Made by a program: the position numbers and the translations under genes. DNA of 40,275 bases from Actinomycetota bacterium (GTDB lineage Bacteria > Actinomycetota > Humimicrobiia > Humimicrobiales > Humimicrobiaceae): the NCBI GenBank assembly GCA_016870615.1, contig VGAZ01000006.1, forward strand, positions 1 through 40,275. The letters run 5' to 3'. Numbering within the stretch: the stretch's first letter is position 1; every line of letters begins with the position of its first letter. Below the pieces are notes generated by a model. That model saw only the letters and a list, made by a program, of their open reading frames with translations. It ran no database searches and was not told the origin of the DNA. Below, one piece after another: positions 8,966 through 17,846 of this stretch.

Positions 8966-9409
8966 ATGGTTAGCGCAGGCACAAAAACCTACAGTGCTAA
9001 AAAAGAGGATATTGAAAGAAAATGGTACCTGGTAGATGCCAAAGATAAAAATCTTGGCAGGCTTTCAACCAGGATAGCTAAAGTATTAAGGGGCAAGGAC
9101 AAAGTCCTTTTTACTCCGCATGTTGACTGCGGCGACTTTGTAATTGTCATAAATGCAAAGCACATAAAGGTTTCAGGAGATAAAATTGACGACAAGCTTT
9201 ATTACAGGCACAGCGGGTATGTCGGTAATTTAAAAAGCACGAATTTGCGTGATATGCTTGCCAAAAAACCGGAATTTGTCCTGAGGCATTCAATTAAGGG
9301 AATGATACCGCACAATATACTGGGAAGGCAGATACTTAAAAAATTAAAAATATATGCGGGCGACAGTCATCCGCACGAGTCCCAGAAACCAGAAGTTTTA
9401 GAAGTATAA
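8966..9409 (+). CDS. rplM: 50S ribosomal protein L13
   Basis: Early-assembly protein of the large subunit. 147 residues; conserved [43 protein letters not shown] and the YRHSGYVG and [11 protein letters not shown] motifs. ATG with GGAGG seven bases or so upstream. Forms a pair with rpsI 22 bases downstream. Confidence 0.97.
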   Translation: MVSAGTKTYSAKKEDIERKWYLVDAKDKNLGRLSTRIAKVLRGKDKVLFTPHVDCGDFVIVINAKHIKVSGDKIDDKLYYRHSGYVGNLKSTNLRDMLAKKPEFVLRHSIKGMIPHNILGRQILKKLKIYAGDSHPHESQKPEVLEV

Positions 9410-9431
9410 GTTTTAGGCAAGGAGAAATAAT

Positions 9432-9827
9432 TTGGCAGAGAAAATAATATACTATGCTACCGGTAAGCGAAAAGAATCAATTGCAAGGGTAAGGCTTACG
9501 CCAGGCACAGGAAAAATTACAGTTAATGACAGGGAATTTAATGCCTATTTCAGCAGTGCAGCGCAAAAAACAATGATAGTGGAACCGCTTAAACTGACGG
9601 GAACAGAAACTGTTTATGATGTTCTTGCAGATATAACCGGCGGAGGGGTTTCCGGGCAGGCAGGAGCCCTAAGGCACGGGATTTCCAAGGCGCTTCTTGA
9701 TGTAAATGAAGAGTTCCGCCAGATTTTAAAGCGTGAAGGTTTTTTAACAAGAGATTCAAGAATAAAGGAAAGAAAGAAATACGGCCTTAAAAAAGCAAGA
9801 AAGAGACCCCAGTTCTCAAAACGATAG
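9432..9827 (+). CDS. rpsI: 30S ribosomal protein S9
   Basis: Small-subunit head protein whose C-terminal tail reaches the P-site tRNA. 131 residues: [16 protein letters not shown] at the start, [19 protein letters not shown] in the middle, and the terminal [12 protein letters not shown] with the usual final KR. TTG start after AAGGAGA at 9419-9424. Its TAG shares one base with the GTG of the next gene. Confidence 0.97.
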   Translation: MAEKIIYYATGKRKESIARVRLTPGTGKITVNDREFNAYFSSAAQKTMIVEPLKLTGTETVYDVLADITGGGVSGQAGALRHGISKALLDVNEEFRQILKREGFLTRDSRIKERKKYGLKKARKRPQFSKR

Positions 9828-10837
9828 TGCATTATCCTTGTTTGAAAATTAACCTTTCAAAGGTTGAAAATAATATAAGAATAATAAACGGCCGGTGTGC
9901 CACAAGTGGCATATCGGTCGTTGGCGTTTCTAAATGTTTTTTCGGCGATGCAGTAATTGCAGGGCTGTTTAAAAAAAACGGGATAAAAATATTCGGGGAC
10001 AGCAGGATTTTAAACCTTATTAAGCTGAGAAAACACTTTGGCCCAGCTCAGGACCTTTATATGCTCAGAACACCCATGATAACTGAAGTTAAGGAACTGG
10101 CAGGGATATGCAACACAAGTATGAATACTCAGAGAGAAACAGTAAAGGCAATATCGGGGCAATGCCAAAGCCTTGGCAAAAGGCACAAAATAATAGTAAT
10201 GGTTGAAACCGATGACCGTCGTGAAGGGCTGCTGCCCGAGCAGGTACTGTCTTTCTGTGCATATGTGCAGAAAAATTGTCGAGCCATTGACATGCTGGGC
10301 ATAGGAACGAATGCCAGGTGCATAACAAATAAAAGGCCTAAGCGCAAAAGCCTTGAGCTGCTGGTTGAGCTCAAAGAAGAGATTGAACATAAGCTTGGCA
10401 TAAATATACAGGTTGTTTCAGGAGGTAATTCAAGCATCTGGGATTTAATTGAAAATGACGACGTGCCATCAGGCATTAACCAGGTAAGGATTGGCGAAGC
10501 AATACTTCTTGGCCATGAGACTGCACAGTATAAAGCTATAAAAGGAACATATAGCGATGCTTTCATCCTTGAGGCTGAAATTATTGAAACAAAAAAACGC
10601 TCTGGGGGCTCCGCTTCACACAGGGCAATTGCAGCTCTTGGGCTGCAGGATGTTTATTTCAAAAACATCAAAGCTGCAGAGCCGCCAGCGGTAATTGAAA
10701 GCCAGAGTAGTGATCACAGTGTTATTGAAACAGCCGTCAAAATAAAAACCGGTGATATCATATCCTTTAAGCCTGATTATTTCGGTATACTTTCATGCAT
10801 GAGCTCACCATTTGTTAAAAAGGTATATATAATTTGA
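9827..10837 (+). CDS. PLP-dependent alanine/ornithine racemase family protein
   Basis: Fold-type III PLP enzyme of 336 residues resembling clostridial ornithine racemase (Orr) throughout. The PLP lysine is probably K36 in VVGVSKCFFGD. Shared blocks are the DSRILNLIKLRKHF region, RTPMITEV, ETDDRREG, DMLGIGTNA, VVSGGNSS, GINQVRIGEAILLGHETA and the SPFVKKVYI end. Orr interconverts L- and D-ornithine; a different amino acid is possible here because a true alr lies further on. The GTG start shares one base with the rpsI stop, so the gene is cotranscribed with the ribosomal operon. In Actinomycetota this slot usually holds glmM. Confidence 0.8.
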   Translation: MHYPCLKINLSKVENNIRIINGRCATSGISVVGVSKCFFGDAVIAGLFKKNGIKIFGDSRILNLIKLRKHFGPAQDLYMLRTPMITEVKELAGICNTSMNTQRETVKAISGQCQSLGKRHKIIVMVETDDRREGLLPEQVLSFCAYVQKNCRAIDMLGIGTNARCITNKRPKRKSLELLVELKEEIEHKLGINIQVVSGGNSSIWDLIENDDVPSGINQVRIGEAILLGHETAQYKAIKGTYSDAFILEAEIIETKKRSGGSASHRAIAALGLQDVYFKNIKAAEPPAVIESQSSDHSVIETAVKIKTGDIISFKPDYFGILSCMSSPFVKKVYII

Positions 10838-10842
10838 ATTGT

Positions 10843-10866
10843 CTTTTATTTAAATAAAAGTTTTTA
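10843..10866 (+). terminator. AT-rich hairpin with T-run, probable terminator
   Basis: Perfect 18-base palindrome, CTTTTATTT (10843-10851) and its complement (10852-10860), directly followed by TTTTT (10861-10865). This has the shape of an intrinsic terminator but the stem has only two G-C pairs, so it may be leaky. It would end the long ribosomal transcript before glmS. Confidence 0.45.
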
Positions 10867-10905
10867 GTAAAATTTCCTTAAGATTAATTAAGCAGGGAGG
10901 TGCCG

Positions 10906-12798
10906 ATGTGCGGCATAGTGGCATATATTGGAAATAAAAACTGTAAGAATATCCTAATAAACGGACTTAAAAGGCTTGAGTACAGGGGTTATGACTCCGC
11001 AGGGATTGGCATTCTTATTAAGTCCTGCAATAAAAATGCAGAATCAGAATCTCACGAAGCAGGCCTGGAAAGAAACAGGCTTGAAATAAAGGTAGTCAAG
11101 CAGTCCGGAAAAATAAACGATCTTGAAAAGCTGCTTGAGGGACAGGAAGTTGAAGGAACGGTTGGTATAGGACATACCAGGTGGGCAACTCATGGCCAGC
11201 CCAACCAGTTAAATTCCCACCCCCATTATGACTGCAGTAAAAAAATTGCTGTAGTTCATAACGGAATAATTGAAAACTATGCCGAAATAAAAGAGGAGCT
11301 TATTAAAAAAGGGCATAAGTTTATCTCTGAAACTGACACTGAGGTCCTTCCGCACCTGCTCGAGGAAATCCTGAAGACAGACCCTTGCGCAAATCTGCTT
11401 ATTGCAATGCAGATACTGCTTAAAAAAATAAAAGGCTCCGGCGCAATTGTAGCCCTGGGCACGGACTATCCGGATGAGCTTATTGCAGGCAGGATTGCAA
11501 GCCCTTTAATAGCCGGAATTTCAAAAGATGGCAATTTTTTTGCATCAGATATGCCCGCCATTCTTGAGCACACCCATGATTTTGTTGTAATAAATGATTA
11601 TGAAACTGTGAGGCTTACAAGGGATAAGGTAGAAATTTATAATCCTGAAGGAATACTTATTCAAAGGGATGTTTTTAAAGCAACATGGACGCTTGAGAGC
11701 GCAGAAAAGGCCGGATATGAAGATTTTATGCTAAAAGAGATATTTGAGCAGCCATACGGCATCAGGGAAACCATGAGGGGCAGGATTACTAACGGGATAT
11801 TTAATTTTGATGAGCTTGAACTTGACGATGATAAAATAAAAAACCTGAAAAAAATCCAGATTATTGCCTGCGGAACATCATATCACTCAGCTCTTACAGG
11901 AAAACTTGTGATTGAAAAATGGGCAAAAATACCCGTTGAGGTTGATATTGGCTCAGAATACCGCTACCGCAGTCCATTAGTCGATGAGAATTCTCTATTT
12001 ATTGCAATTACACAATCAGGAGAGACCATTGATACTCTTGCAGCAGTTAAAGAAGCAAGGAAAAAGGGAGCAAAAGTCATGGCTATTACAAATGTTGTGG
12101 GCAGCACCATTTCAAGGGAGTCTGACTCGGTAATATATACACATGCCGGGCCTGAAATAGGCGTATGCGCGACAAAGACATTTACCGCCCAGATAATTGT
12201 AATGTATCTTATCGGCCTGTATCTTGCAAAAAGAAAAAATCTTTTAAGTGAAGATGCACTCAATGGATTTATAAATGAACTCGAAATAATGCCGGCTAAA
12301 GTCCAGCAGGTTTTAAATAATGCAGGCAAAATTAAAAAGATAGCAGATAATACTTACAGGCACACATGCTTTTTATTCCTGGGACGTATTTACGGATTTC
12401 CCATGGCTCTTGAAGGCGCGCTTAAACTTAAGGAAATATCATATATCCATGCGGAAGGGTATGCCGCAGGGGAAATGAAGCACGGTCCGATTGCATTAAC
12501 AGATACAAAAACAATAGTTGTGGGAGTAATTCCCGAAGATTTTGTATATGACAAAATGCTTTCCAACCTGCAGGAAGTAAAAGCAAGAAATGCAAAAATC
12601 TTTGCGCTGGTAACTGAGGGTGACGCCAATACTTCAAAATATGCAGATTACACGTTTGAAATGCCCAAAACATTTGAAGAGCTTTACGGCATACTCGAAG
12701 TGGTGCCGCTGCAGCTTTATGCATACTATATCGCAAAAAACCTGGGAAGAAATGTTGACCAGCCAAGAAACCTTGCAAAAAGCGTTACCGTTGAGTAA
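10906..12798 (+). CDS. glmS: Glutamine--fructose-6-phosphate aminotransferase (isomerizing)
   Basis: Makes glucosamine-6-phosphate from fructose-6-phosphate and glutamine, the first step to UDP-GlcNAc. 630 residues. The start is fixed by the catalytic cysteine: mature GlmS begins with Cys, here the second codon (MCGIVAYIG), so ATG 10906 is right and the in-frame GTG at 10900, which lies in the Shine-Dalgarno AGGGAGG, is not. Glutaminase domain to about 245 (GHTRWATHGQPN), then two SIS domains (ACGTSYHSAL, TQSGETIDTLAA) and the usual end PRNLAKSVTVE. About 20 residues longer than typical because of a charged insert near 35-60. No glmS ribozyme fits in the 68-base leader. Confidence 0.97.
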   Translation: MCGIVAYIGNKNCKNILINGLKRLEYRGYDSAGIGILIKSCNKNAESESHEAGLERNRLEIKVVKQSGKINDLEKLLEGQEVEGTVGIGHTRWATHGQPNQLNSHPHYDCSKKIAVVHNGIIENYAEIKEELIKKGHKFISETDTEVLPHLLEEILKTDPCANLLIAMQILLKKIKGSGAIVALGTDYPDELIAGRIASPLIAGISKDGNFFASDMPAILEHTHDFVVINDYETVRLTRDKVEIYNPEGILIQRDVFKATWTLESAEKAGYEDFMLKEIFEQPYGIRETMRGRITNGIFNFDELELDDDKIKNLKKIQIIACGTSYHSALTGKLVIEKWAKIPVEVDIGSEYRYRSPLVDENSLFIAITQSGETIDTLAAVKEARKKGAKVMAITNVVGSTISRESDSVIYTHAGPEIGVCATKTFTAQIIVMYLIGLYLAKRKNLLSEDALNGFINELEIMPAKVQQVLNNAGKIKKIADNTYRHTCFLFLGRIYGFPMALEGALKLKEISYIHAEGYAAGEMKHGPIALTDTKTIVVGVIPEDFVYDKMLSNLQEVKARNAKIFALVTEGDANTSKYADYTFEMPKTFEELYGILEVVPLQLYAYYIAKNLGRNVDQPRNLAKSVTVE

Positions 12799-12802
12799 GT
12801 AT

Positions 12803-12835
12803 TTATTTTTTTACCACGAAATTTTAGACACTAAC
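12803..12835 (+). repeat. Solo copy of an inverted-repeat element end
   Basis: These 33 bases just after the glmS stop match the right end of the element at 36550-36582 at 29 of 33 positions, sharing TTATTTTTTTA, CACG, AATTTTAGA and CTAAC in register. No partner arm is seen nearby, so this is a solo end or a remnant. Confidence 0.6.
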
Positions 12836-12931
12836 CTGTCAAAGCATTCCTTAAAATAAAAATGACTATTTTATGAGATAATATATATTTAGTGATTGGA
12901 AAACTTACTGAGTTTAAACACTGGTATTTTT

Positions 12932-13330
12932 ATGGATAATCTTAATATTTACGGTATCGGGACCGATATAATTGAAGTACAAAGAATAAAAAATGCAATC
13001 CTGAAATTTTCCGGATTCAGGGAAAGAATTTATACTGCCAGGGAAATAAGTTACTGTGAAAACAAGAAAAACCCCTCAGCAAAATACATAAGCTATGCGC
13101 AGAGGTTTGCAGCAAAGGAAGCAGTGGCCAAGGCCCTAGGCACCGGGCTTGGAAAGCATGTTTTTTTCAGTGAAATAGAGGTTATAAACCGCGATAGCGG
13201 CAAACCGGAAATTAATCTTTATGGAAAGTCAAAAAATTTCTGCATGGCTAATTTCATTTCTGAAATTTTGATCTCATTAACCGGCACAAAAGATTATGGC
13301 GCAGCATTTGCAATTGCAGTAAGAACATAG
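12932..13330 (+). CDS. acpS: Holo-[acyl-carrier-protein] synthase
   Basis: Transfers 4'-phosphopantetheine from CoA to acyl carrier protein. 132 residues from the ATG at 12932. The family begins close to the GIGTDIIEV motif (metal-binding Asp), so the longer TTG start at 12896 (12 extra residues) is less likely, although neither has a clear Shine-Dalgarno. RFAAKEAVAKALGTG supplies the second catalytic Glu/Lys block. A glmS-acpS-nnr-alr order is normal for Actinomycetota; here nnr comes 2.4 kb later. Confidence 0.92.
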   Translation: MDNLNIYGIGTDIIEVQRIKNAILKFSGFRERIYTAREISYCENKKNPSAKYISYAQRFAAKEAVAKALGTGLGKHVFFSEIEVINRDSGKPEINLYGKSKNFCMANFISEILISLTGTKDYGAAFAIAVRT

Positions 13331-13366
13331 AATAAAGTGCCTTAATCCTAAAACCACTTTTTCCTT

Positions 13367-13384
13367 AATACTGGTGTCAGTATT
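13367..13384. other. Short perfect hairpin in the acpS-toxin gap
   Basis: AATACTG (13367-13373), four-base loop, CAGTATT (13378-13384). No T-run follows on either strand, so it is not a standard terminator. The rest of the 213-base gap between the convergent acpS and toxin genes shows nothing recognisable. Confidence 0.3.
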
Positions 13385-13543
13385 GCTGGGCATCGTAACT
13401 AATCAGCCTTATCTCTACCTTTTCCACCTTTTTTTCACCGATTTGGACCAGGGAGCCTGCAGCTACTCCTGACTTAATTGATCTTTTTTATACAATTTGC
13501 CATCTTAATAATATAAACTAATTAATTTGGTCATGTATATAGA

Positions 13544-13921
13544 TTAATATATCGTCCTGAAGTAATTTTTAGTTATTTTTTCATCTTTGGATATCAGGGT
13601 TAAATCCATATACTTTGCATGTGCGACTATTATCCTGTCAAAAGGATCCCTGGTCCACTTTTCATTTAACGAGATTTTTATTATTTCCTTAAAGTCGCTG
13701 TTTTGGACTCTAAGACCTATATTTTTTTCCAGATAACCGAGAATAGTTTCAGAATTATCTTTGATTTTTTCAATTTCAAACAAATATTCTATTTCCATGT
13801 TTACAATCGGTGAAATAAGCAAATCATTTTCTTCAATATATTTTTTTGCTTTTTCCGATAACAGGTTTATTCTTTTTTCATAAAGCCATATTATAATATG
13901 AGTATCAAGAAAGCAGCTCAT
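13544..13921 (-). CDS. PIN-domain toxin (VapC-like)
   Basis: Predicted Mg-dependent ribonuclease toxin. 125 residues from the ATG whose first bases form an ATGA overlap with the antitoxin stop. PIN-domain acids can be read: D6 in CFLDTHIIIWL, a Glu in IVNMEIEYLF, and Asp in the conserved TRDPFDRIIVAHA, followed by LISKDEKI. The DTHIIIWL and RDPFDRII signatures mark the PIN subgroup that pairs with Phd/YefM antitoxins, as here. A longer reading starting at 13942 is unlikely because it would run further into the antitoxin. Confidence 0.88.
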   Translation of the reverse strand: MSCFLDTHIIIWLYEKRINLLSEKAKKYIEENDLLISPIVNMEIEYLFEIEKIKDNSETILGYLEKNIGLRVQNSDFKEIIKISLNEKWTRDPFDRIIVAHAKYMDLTLISKDEKITKNYFRTIY

Positions 13922-14151
13922 AGATTTTCCTTTTCCTTCCACTCGTTATCAAAGTTTATACTAATAATGCTTTCAGGATCACCAATAATAGTACTATGCT
14001 CTGTTAGCCTTTCAAGTTTGCTCTTCTTTTTTTCCGGCATAATCTTCAGTATTTCACCTTTTCTGTTTATTTTTACCGGGATACCCGAGTCAAGTATTTC
14101 ATCAAGTATCCTGTAAAGGTTTTGCCTTAATTTAGTGGCAGTTATAATCAT
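13918..14151 (-). CDS. Type II antitoxin, Phd/YefM family
   Basis: Predicted DNA-binding antitoxin that neutralises the downstream PIN toxin and represses the operon. 77 residues from ATG 14151; a GTG at 14157 would add two residues. The N-terminal ITATKLRQNLYRILDEILDSG with IPVKINRKGEILKI is the usual Phd fold, followed by a charged toxin-binding tail. Overlaps the toxin gene by four bases. Confidence 0.85.
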   Translation of the reverse strand: MIITATKLRQNLYRILDEILDSGIPVKINRKGEILKIMPEKKKSKLERLTEHSTIIGDPESIISINFDNEWKEKENL

Positions 14152-14223
14152 ATTCACCCCGCATTTTTTAATTCAAAATTATATTTTTTACATCTCTAAA
14201 TCTATTTATATTTTAGTATAAAC

Positions 14224-14254
14224 ACGTATGTATTACAATATATAATATGTACGT
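14224..14254. promoter_or_regulatory. Inverted repeat, possible operator of the toxin-antitoxin pair
   Basis: ACGTATGTATTA (14224-14235) and TAATATGTACGT (14243-14254) are complementary at 10 of 12 positions with a 7-base centre. It lies 73 bases upstream of the antitoxin start within the 309-base gap (14152-14460) between the divergent antitoxin and msrAB genes. A second small palindrome, ATACTA-N6-TAGTAT, is at 14413-14430 close to msrAB. The remaining gap is AT-rich without a gene. Confidence 0.35.
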
Positions 14255-14460
14255 AATTTTATTGTTTAAATAAATACATTGCTATATAAACTCCCATTCT
14301 CAGATGGAAAGCCAGGTATTATAATTATAGGGTGATATGCCTGTGGCGCGCACTTATACTTTTGCAGATTACCTTGATTTAAGAATCATATTAACGAATT
14401 TATTTATATAATACTAAATTAGTAGTATATGAATAAATAAATAATAATGAAGAGGAAAAA

Positions 14461-15651
14461 ATGAAAATAAATTTATTGAAAATTTTTCTTATAATGGCCT
14501 TTGCTGTTTTTCTGCCTTTACTGGCAATAACTTCATGCAGTCCAGGCGCCAGCGCAGAAAGCAGTGTGGCTAAAGAAGATATCAACGAGAAAGAATCCGG
14601 GCTTAAAAAGAGCGTGGATGAAAATAAAATTGAAGATAAAAATGCAATGGAGGAAGAAATGGTCAGTAGTGAAACTTTAATTGTTGCTCCCAATTACAAA
14701 GATAGCAGGTATAAAGAAATATATTTGGCCGGAGGGTGTTTTTGGGGCGTACAGGCTTATATTGATAGCATAATCGGAATCGAGTACACAAGCGTAGGGT
14801 ATGCAAATGGCGAAAGTGAAGAAACAGATTACTATTCCATTAAAAAAACGGGACATACGGAAACTGTGTATGTTGTTTATGATCCTGATAGAATTATGCT
14901 GGAAGAGCTTTTAGGATATTTTTATGGGATTATAGAGCCAACAAGTTTAAACAGGCAGGGAAATGATGCCGGCACACAATACCGTACTGGAATTTATTAC
15001 ACAGATAAAGAAGATAAAGAGATAATTGATTCTGTAACGCAAAAAGAACAGGCTAAATACAGTGAAAAAATTGTAACAGAAATCGAGCCTCTAAAGAATT
15101 ATGTTTTAGCGGAGGACTATCACCAGGATTATCTGGATAAAAACCCCGGAGGTTATTGCCACATAGATTTGACCAGTATACCGCAGGAAAAACCAAAAGT
15201 CAGCCGTGCGGAATATCCAAAGCCGCCTGTTGATGAAATAAAGGAAAAACTGACTGATTTGCAGTATAGCATTACCCAGGAAGATGCTACAGAAAGTCCT
15301 TTTAATAATGAATACTGGGACAATAAAAAGGCTGGAATTTACGTTGATATAGTGACCGGGGAGCCCCTGTTTTTATCTATAAATAAATATGATTCGGGTA
15401 CAGGCTGGCCATCTTTTACAAGGCCCATACAATGGGATGTTATAAATTATTATGTGGATTCTTCATCGGGTATGAATCGAATAGAGGTCAGAAGCAGAAG
15501 CGGGCACAGCCATCTGGGGCATTTATTTTATGATGGGCCTGTAGAAGAAGGAGGGCTTCGTTACTGCATTAACAGCGGTTCACTGGATTTTATTGCGCTT
15601 GATGAAATGGAAGAATACGGGTATGGCAAGTTTATAGTATTATTTGAATAA
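14461..15651 (+). CDS. msrAB: Lipoprotein MsrA-MsrB methionine sulfoxide reductase fusion
   Basis: Reduces both S and R epimers of methionine sulfoxide in oxidised proteins outside the membrane. 396 residues: signal peptide with lipobox ITSC (lipidated C26), a charged linker to about 80, MsrA domain with catalytic C93 in GGCFWG and GYCHIDL (C233), then MsrB from about 255 with [22 protein letters not shown] and catalytic C369 in RYCINSGS. The two CxxC zinc pairs of many MsrB proteins are absent. ATG with GAGGAAAAA upstream. MsrA-MsrB fusions are common; membrane anchoring by a lipobox indicates an extracytoplasmic repair role. The electron donor is not visible nearby. Confidence 0.93.
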   Translation: MKINLLKIFLIMAFAVFLPLLAITSCSPGASAESSVAKEDINEKESGLKKSVDENKIEDKNAMEEEMVSSETLIVAPNYKDSRYKEIYLAGGCFWGVQAYIDSIIGIEYTSVGYANGESEETDYYSIKKTGHTETVYVVYDPDRIMLEELLGYFYGIIEPTSLNRQGNDAGTQYRTGIYYTDKEDKEIIDSVTQKEQAKYSEKIVTEIEPLKNYVLAEDYHQDYLDKNPGGYCHIDLTSIPQEKPKVSRAEYPKPPVDEIKEKLTDLQYSITQEDATESPFNNEYWDNKKAGIYVDIVTGEPLFLSINKYDSGTGWPSFTRPIQWDVINYYVDSSSGMNRIEVRSRSGHSHLGHLFYDGPVEEGGLRYCINSGSLDFIALDEMEEYGYGKFIVLFE

Positions 15652-15748
15652 AGAAATCTATTCCCTTAGACATTCTTATAAGTCTTTATAATTTTCTTTT
15701 TTTTGCTTATACTTTTAAAAAATCACTTGATTTAAGGCTGGTAATAAA

Positions 15749-17365
15749 TTGGGAGCAAATATAATCTTAAAAGGAAGCAGGGTGGCGGAAGTTGATGCCA
15801 AATGTATTGCTGGCGGCATTGATTCAAAATGGCTAATGCAGAATGCAGGCAGCAGCGTTGCAGCAGAAATCATAAAAGATTACCGAAGGCTTCTTAAGAC
15901 AAAAAAAATAAAAGGCATTATTGTTTGCGGAGGTGGAAATAACGGGGGAGACGGTTTTGTCGCCGCAGCAGACCTTGCCGCTGCCGGGATTTTCATAGAT
16001 GTATTTTTTATAAGCCCGCCTGAAAAATTTTCTGGGGACTCAAAATTTTATTTTGACAGACTGCCGGACTCAAAAGTCGAGAATATAAAATACATTGATT
16101 CAAGTATTGCGGAAGATAAAGAATATTTTACAAATAAAGCCAGGGCTGCCGATTTTGTGCTGGATGCGATATTTGGCACGGGCCTTCATAAAAATGATGT
16201 CAGGGGCCAGGCAAAAGATATAATCGGGATTATAAACAGCATAAAGGATGAACGGAAAAAATCTGTGCGCCTTTCAGTTTATGCATGCGACATACCTTCA
16301 GGAGTTGATTCTGATAATGCACGCATACTTGGAAATGCAGTAAAAGCGGATAAAACAGTGACTTTCGGCTGCATAAAGCTGGGAATAGCACAATATCCGG
16401 GAAAGCAATACGCAGGCCAAATCACAGTAAGCGATATTGGCATCCCTGATAAATATTACGGGGAATATGAAAAAATATTCCAGGTTGACCTTTCGTGGGT
16501 TGCAGAAAAAATACCCATGGCAGGACCCCTGTCATATAAGCATTCAGTAGGTAAACTTCTTGTCATTGCAGGTTCGCCCGGATTTACAGGAGCTGCATCA
16601 ATGACATGCCAGGCGGCAATGCGTGCAGGCGCAGGAATAGTGACCCTGGTATGCCCATGGGAATTAAACAGCATATTTGAAATAAAGCTTACTGAGGTAA
16701 TGACATATCCTGTAGAGCAGACTGATGACATAACAATACATATTGATGCATATGAGGAAATAGAAAAACTGGCCCAGGACTATGATGCACTTGCAATAGG
16801 CCCTGGACTTTCAAAAAACCCGAGCACAATACGCCTTGTAAGGGAGATACTTAAAAATATAAAAAAACCCACGGTCCTTGATGCTGACGGCCTGCGCGCG
16901 CTTTATGGCCCAAAGGAAATTGAAACAGGCAAAAGCCCTGATTTTTCCCATGTTATAATAACCCCTCATGCTGGAGAGCTTGCAGCTATACTTGGCATTG
17001 AAAAAATACCGCTGCAGGACAGGCTTAAATATAATTACCAGGCAGCCCATAAATATGGAGTTATATCAGTTTTAAAAGGGGCCGCAACCCTGGTTACATC
17101 TCCTGGCGGCACAACTTATATAAACCCTGCGGGAAGCTGGGCTCTTGCAACTGCAGGTACAGGGGATATACTAACAGGCATTACCGGTTCGCTGCTTTGC
17201 CGGAAAATGAGCCTTGCAGAAGCTGCAGTTTGCGCAGTATTTATACATGGTATGGCTTCTGATATAATGGCAGCAAAAACCTCAAGGACCTGCCAGTTAG
17301 CAACTGATTTGCTGGAGGGAATTAAAGAGGTATTTATTGAAATTGAGAGATTAAAACAGGAGTAA
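15749..17365 (+). CDS. nnr: Bifunctional NAD(P)H-hydrate epimerase / ADP-dependent dehydratase
   Basis: Repairs damaged NADHX and NADPHX. 538 residues: N-terminal YjeF_N epimerase domain (about 1-215) with GGGNNGGDGF at 61-70 and the DAIFGTG motif, then the ribokinase-like dehydratase domain with AGSPGFTGAASM, ALAIGPGLS, VLDADGL, ITPHAGELA and GTGD at 470-473. TTG start, weak ribosome site (AAGGCTGG). The CBS gene follows after 4 bases and alr soon after, so nnr-CBS-alr is probably one operon. The nnr-alr neighbourhood is well known in Gram-positive bacteria. Confidence 0.93.
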   Translation: MGANIILKGSRVAEVDAKCIAGGIDSKWLMQNAGSSVAAEIIKDYRRLLKTKKIKGIIVCGGGNNGGDGFVAAADLAAAGIFIDVFFISPPEKFSGDSKFYFDRLPDSKVENIKYIDSSIAEDKEYFTNKARAADFVLDAIFGTGLHKNDVRGQAKDIIGIINSIKDERKKSVRLSVYACDIPSGVDSDNARILGNAVKADKTVTFGCIKLGIAQYPGKQYAGQITVSDIGIPDKYYGEYEKIFQVDLSWVAEKIPMAGPLSYKHSVGKLLVIAGSPGFTGAASMTCQAAMRAGAGIVTLVCPWELNSIFEIKLTEVMTYPVEQTDDITIHIDAYEEIEKLAQDYDALAIGPGLSKNPSTIRLVREILKNIKKPTVLDADGLRALYGPKEIETGKSPDFSHVIITPHAGELAAILGIEKIPLQDRLKYNYQAAHKYGVISVLKGAATLVTSPGGTTYINPAGSWALATAGTGDILTGITGSLLCRKMSLAEAAVCAVFIHGMASDIMAAKTSRTCQLATDLLEGIKEVFIEIERLKQE

Positions 17366-17369
17366 TAGC

Positions 17370-17834
17370 ATGGCAGAATTGACTGCAAAAGACATAATGA
17401 CTGAAAAAGTAATAACTATTAGCCAGGATGCTTCTATTGAAGAGCTTTCTGAAACTCTTTTAGAAAACAAAATCAGCGGAATGCCTGTAACAGACAGCAG
17501 CGGGAATCTTGTTGGAATTGTCACTGAGGCTGATATAATGGTGAGGAATACGGAGCTTCATTTCCCCAGGTATTTCAAGCTGCTTGATGCAATAATATAT
17601 CTTGAAAGTTTTACAAAATTCAGGGAAAACCTTAAAAAACATCTTGCTACAAAAGTTGGAGATATAATGACAAAAAAAGCTTTTACAATAAATACCCAAA
17701 CGCCTGTAAGTGACGCTGCAGAAATAATGCTTCAGAAGAAAATAAACAGGCTGCCCGTAATGGACAGTGATGGAAGGCTTGCAGGCATTGTGACAAGGGC
17801 TGATATTGTAAAATCAATGACACTAAAAAAATAA
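17370..17834 (+). CDS. Tandem CBS-domain protein
   Basis: 154 residues made almost only of two CBS domains. The first runs from AKDIMTEKVITI to IVTEADIM (1-55), the second from VGDIMTKKAFTI to GIVTRADIV (95-150), with a helical linker (FPRYFKLLDAIIYLESFTKF) between them. Such stand-alone pairs usually bind adenine nucleotides and sense energy state; the target here is unknown. Placed four bases after nnr with its ribosome site (AGGAGTAAT) over the nnr stop, and 12 bases before alr. Confidence 0.88.
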   Translation: MAELTAKDIMTEKVITISQDASIEELSETLLENKISGMPVTDSSGNLVGIVTEADIMVRNTELHFPRYFKLLDAIIYLESFTKFRENLKKHLATKVGDIMTKKAFTINTQTPVSDAAEIMLQKKINRLPVMDSDGRLAGIVTRADIVKSMTLKK

Positions 17835-17846
17835 CTGATATCAAAT

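Noticed and set aside
10129-10566. Long antisense frame opposite the racemase gene
   Set aside because: Lies fully within a well-identified gene on the other strand and has no family features; typical shadow frame.
10838-10905. glmS ribozyme or riboswitch upstream of glmS
   Set aside because: The leader is only 68 bases with an AT-rich palindrome; no ribozyme core fits.
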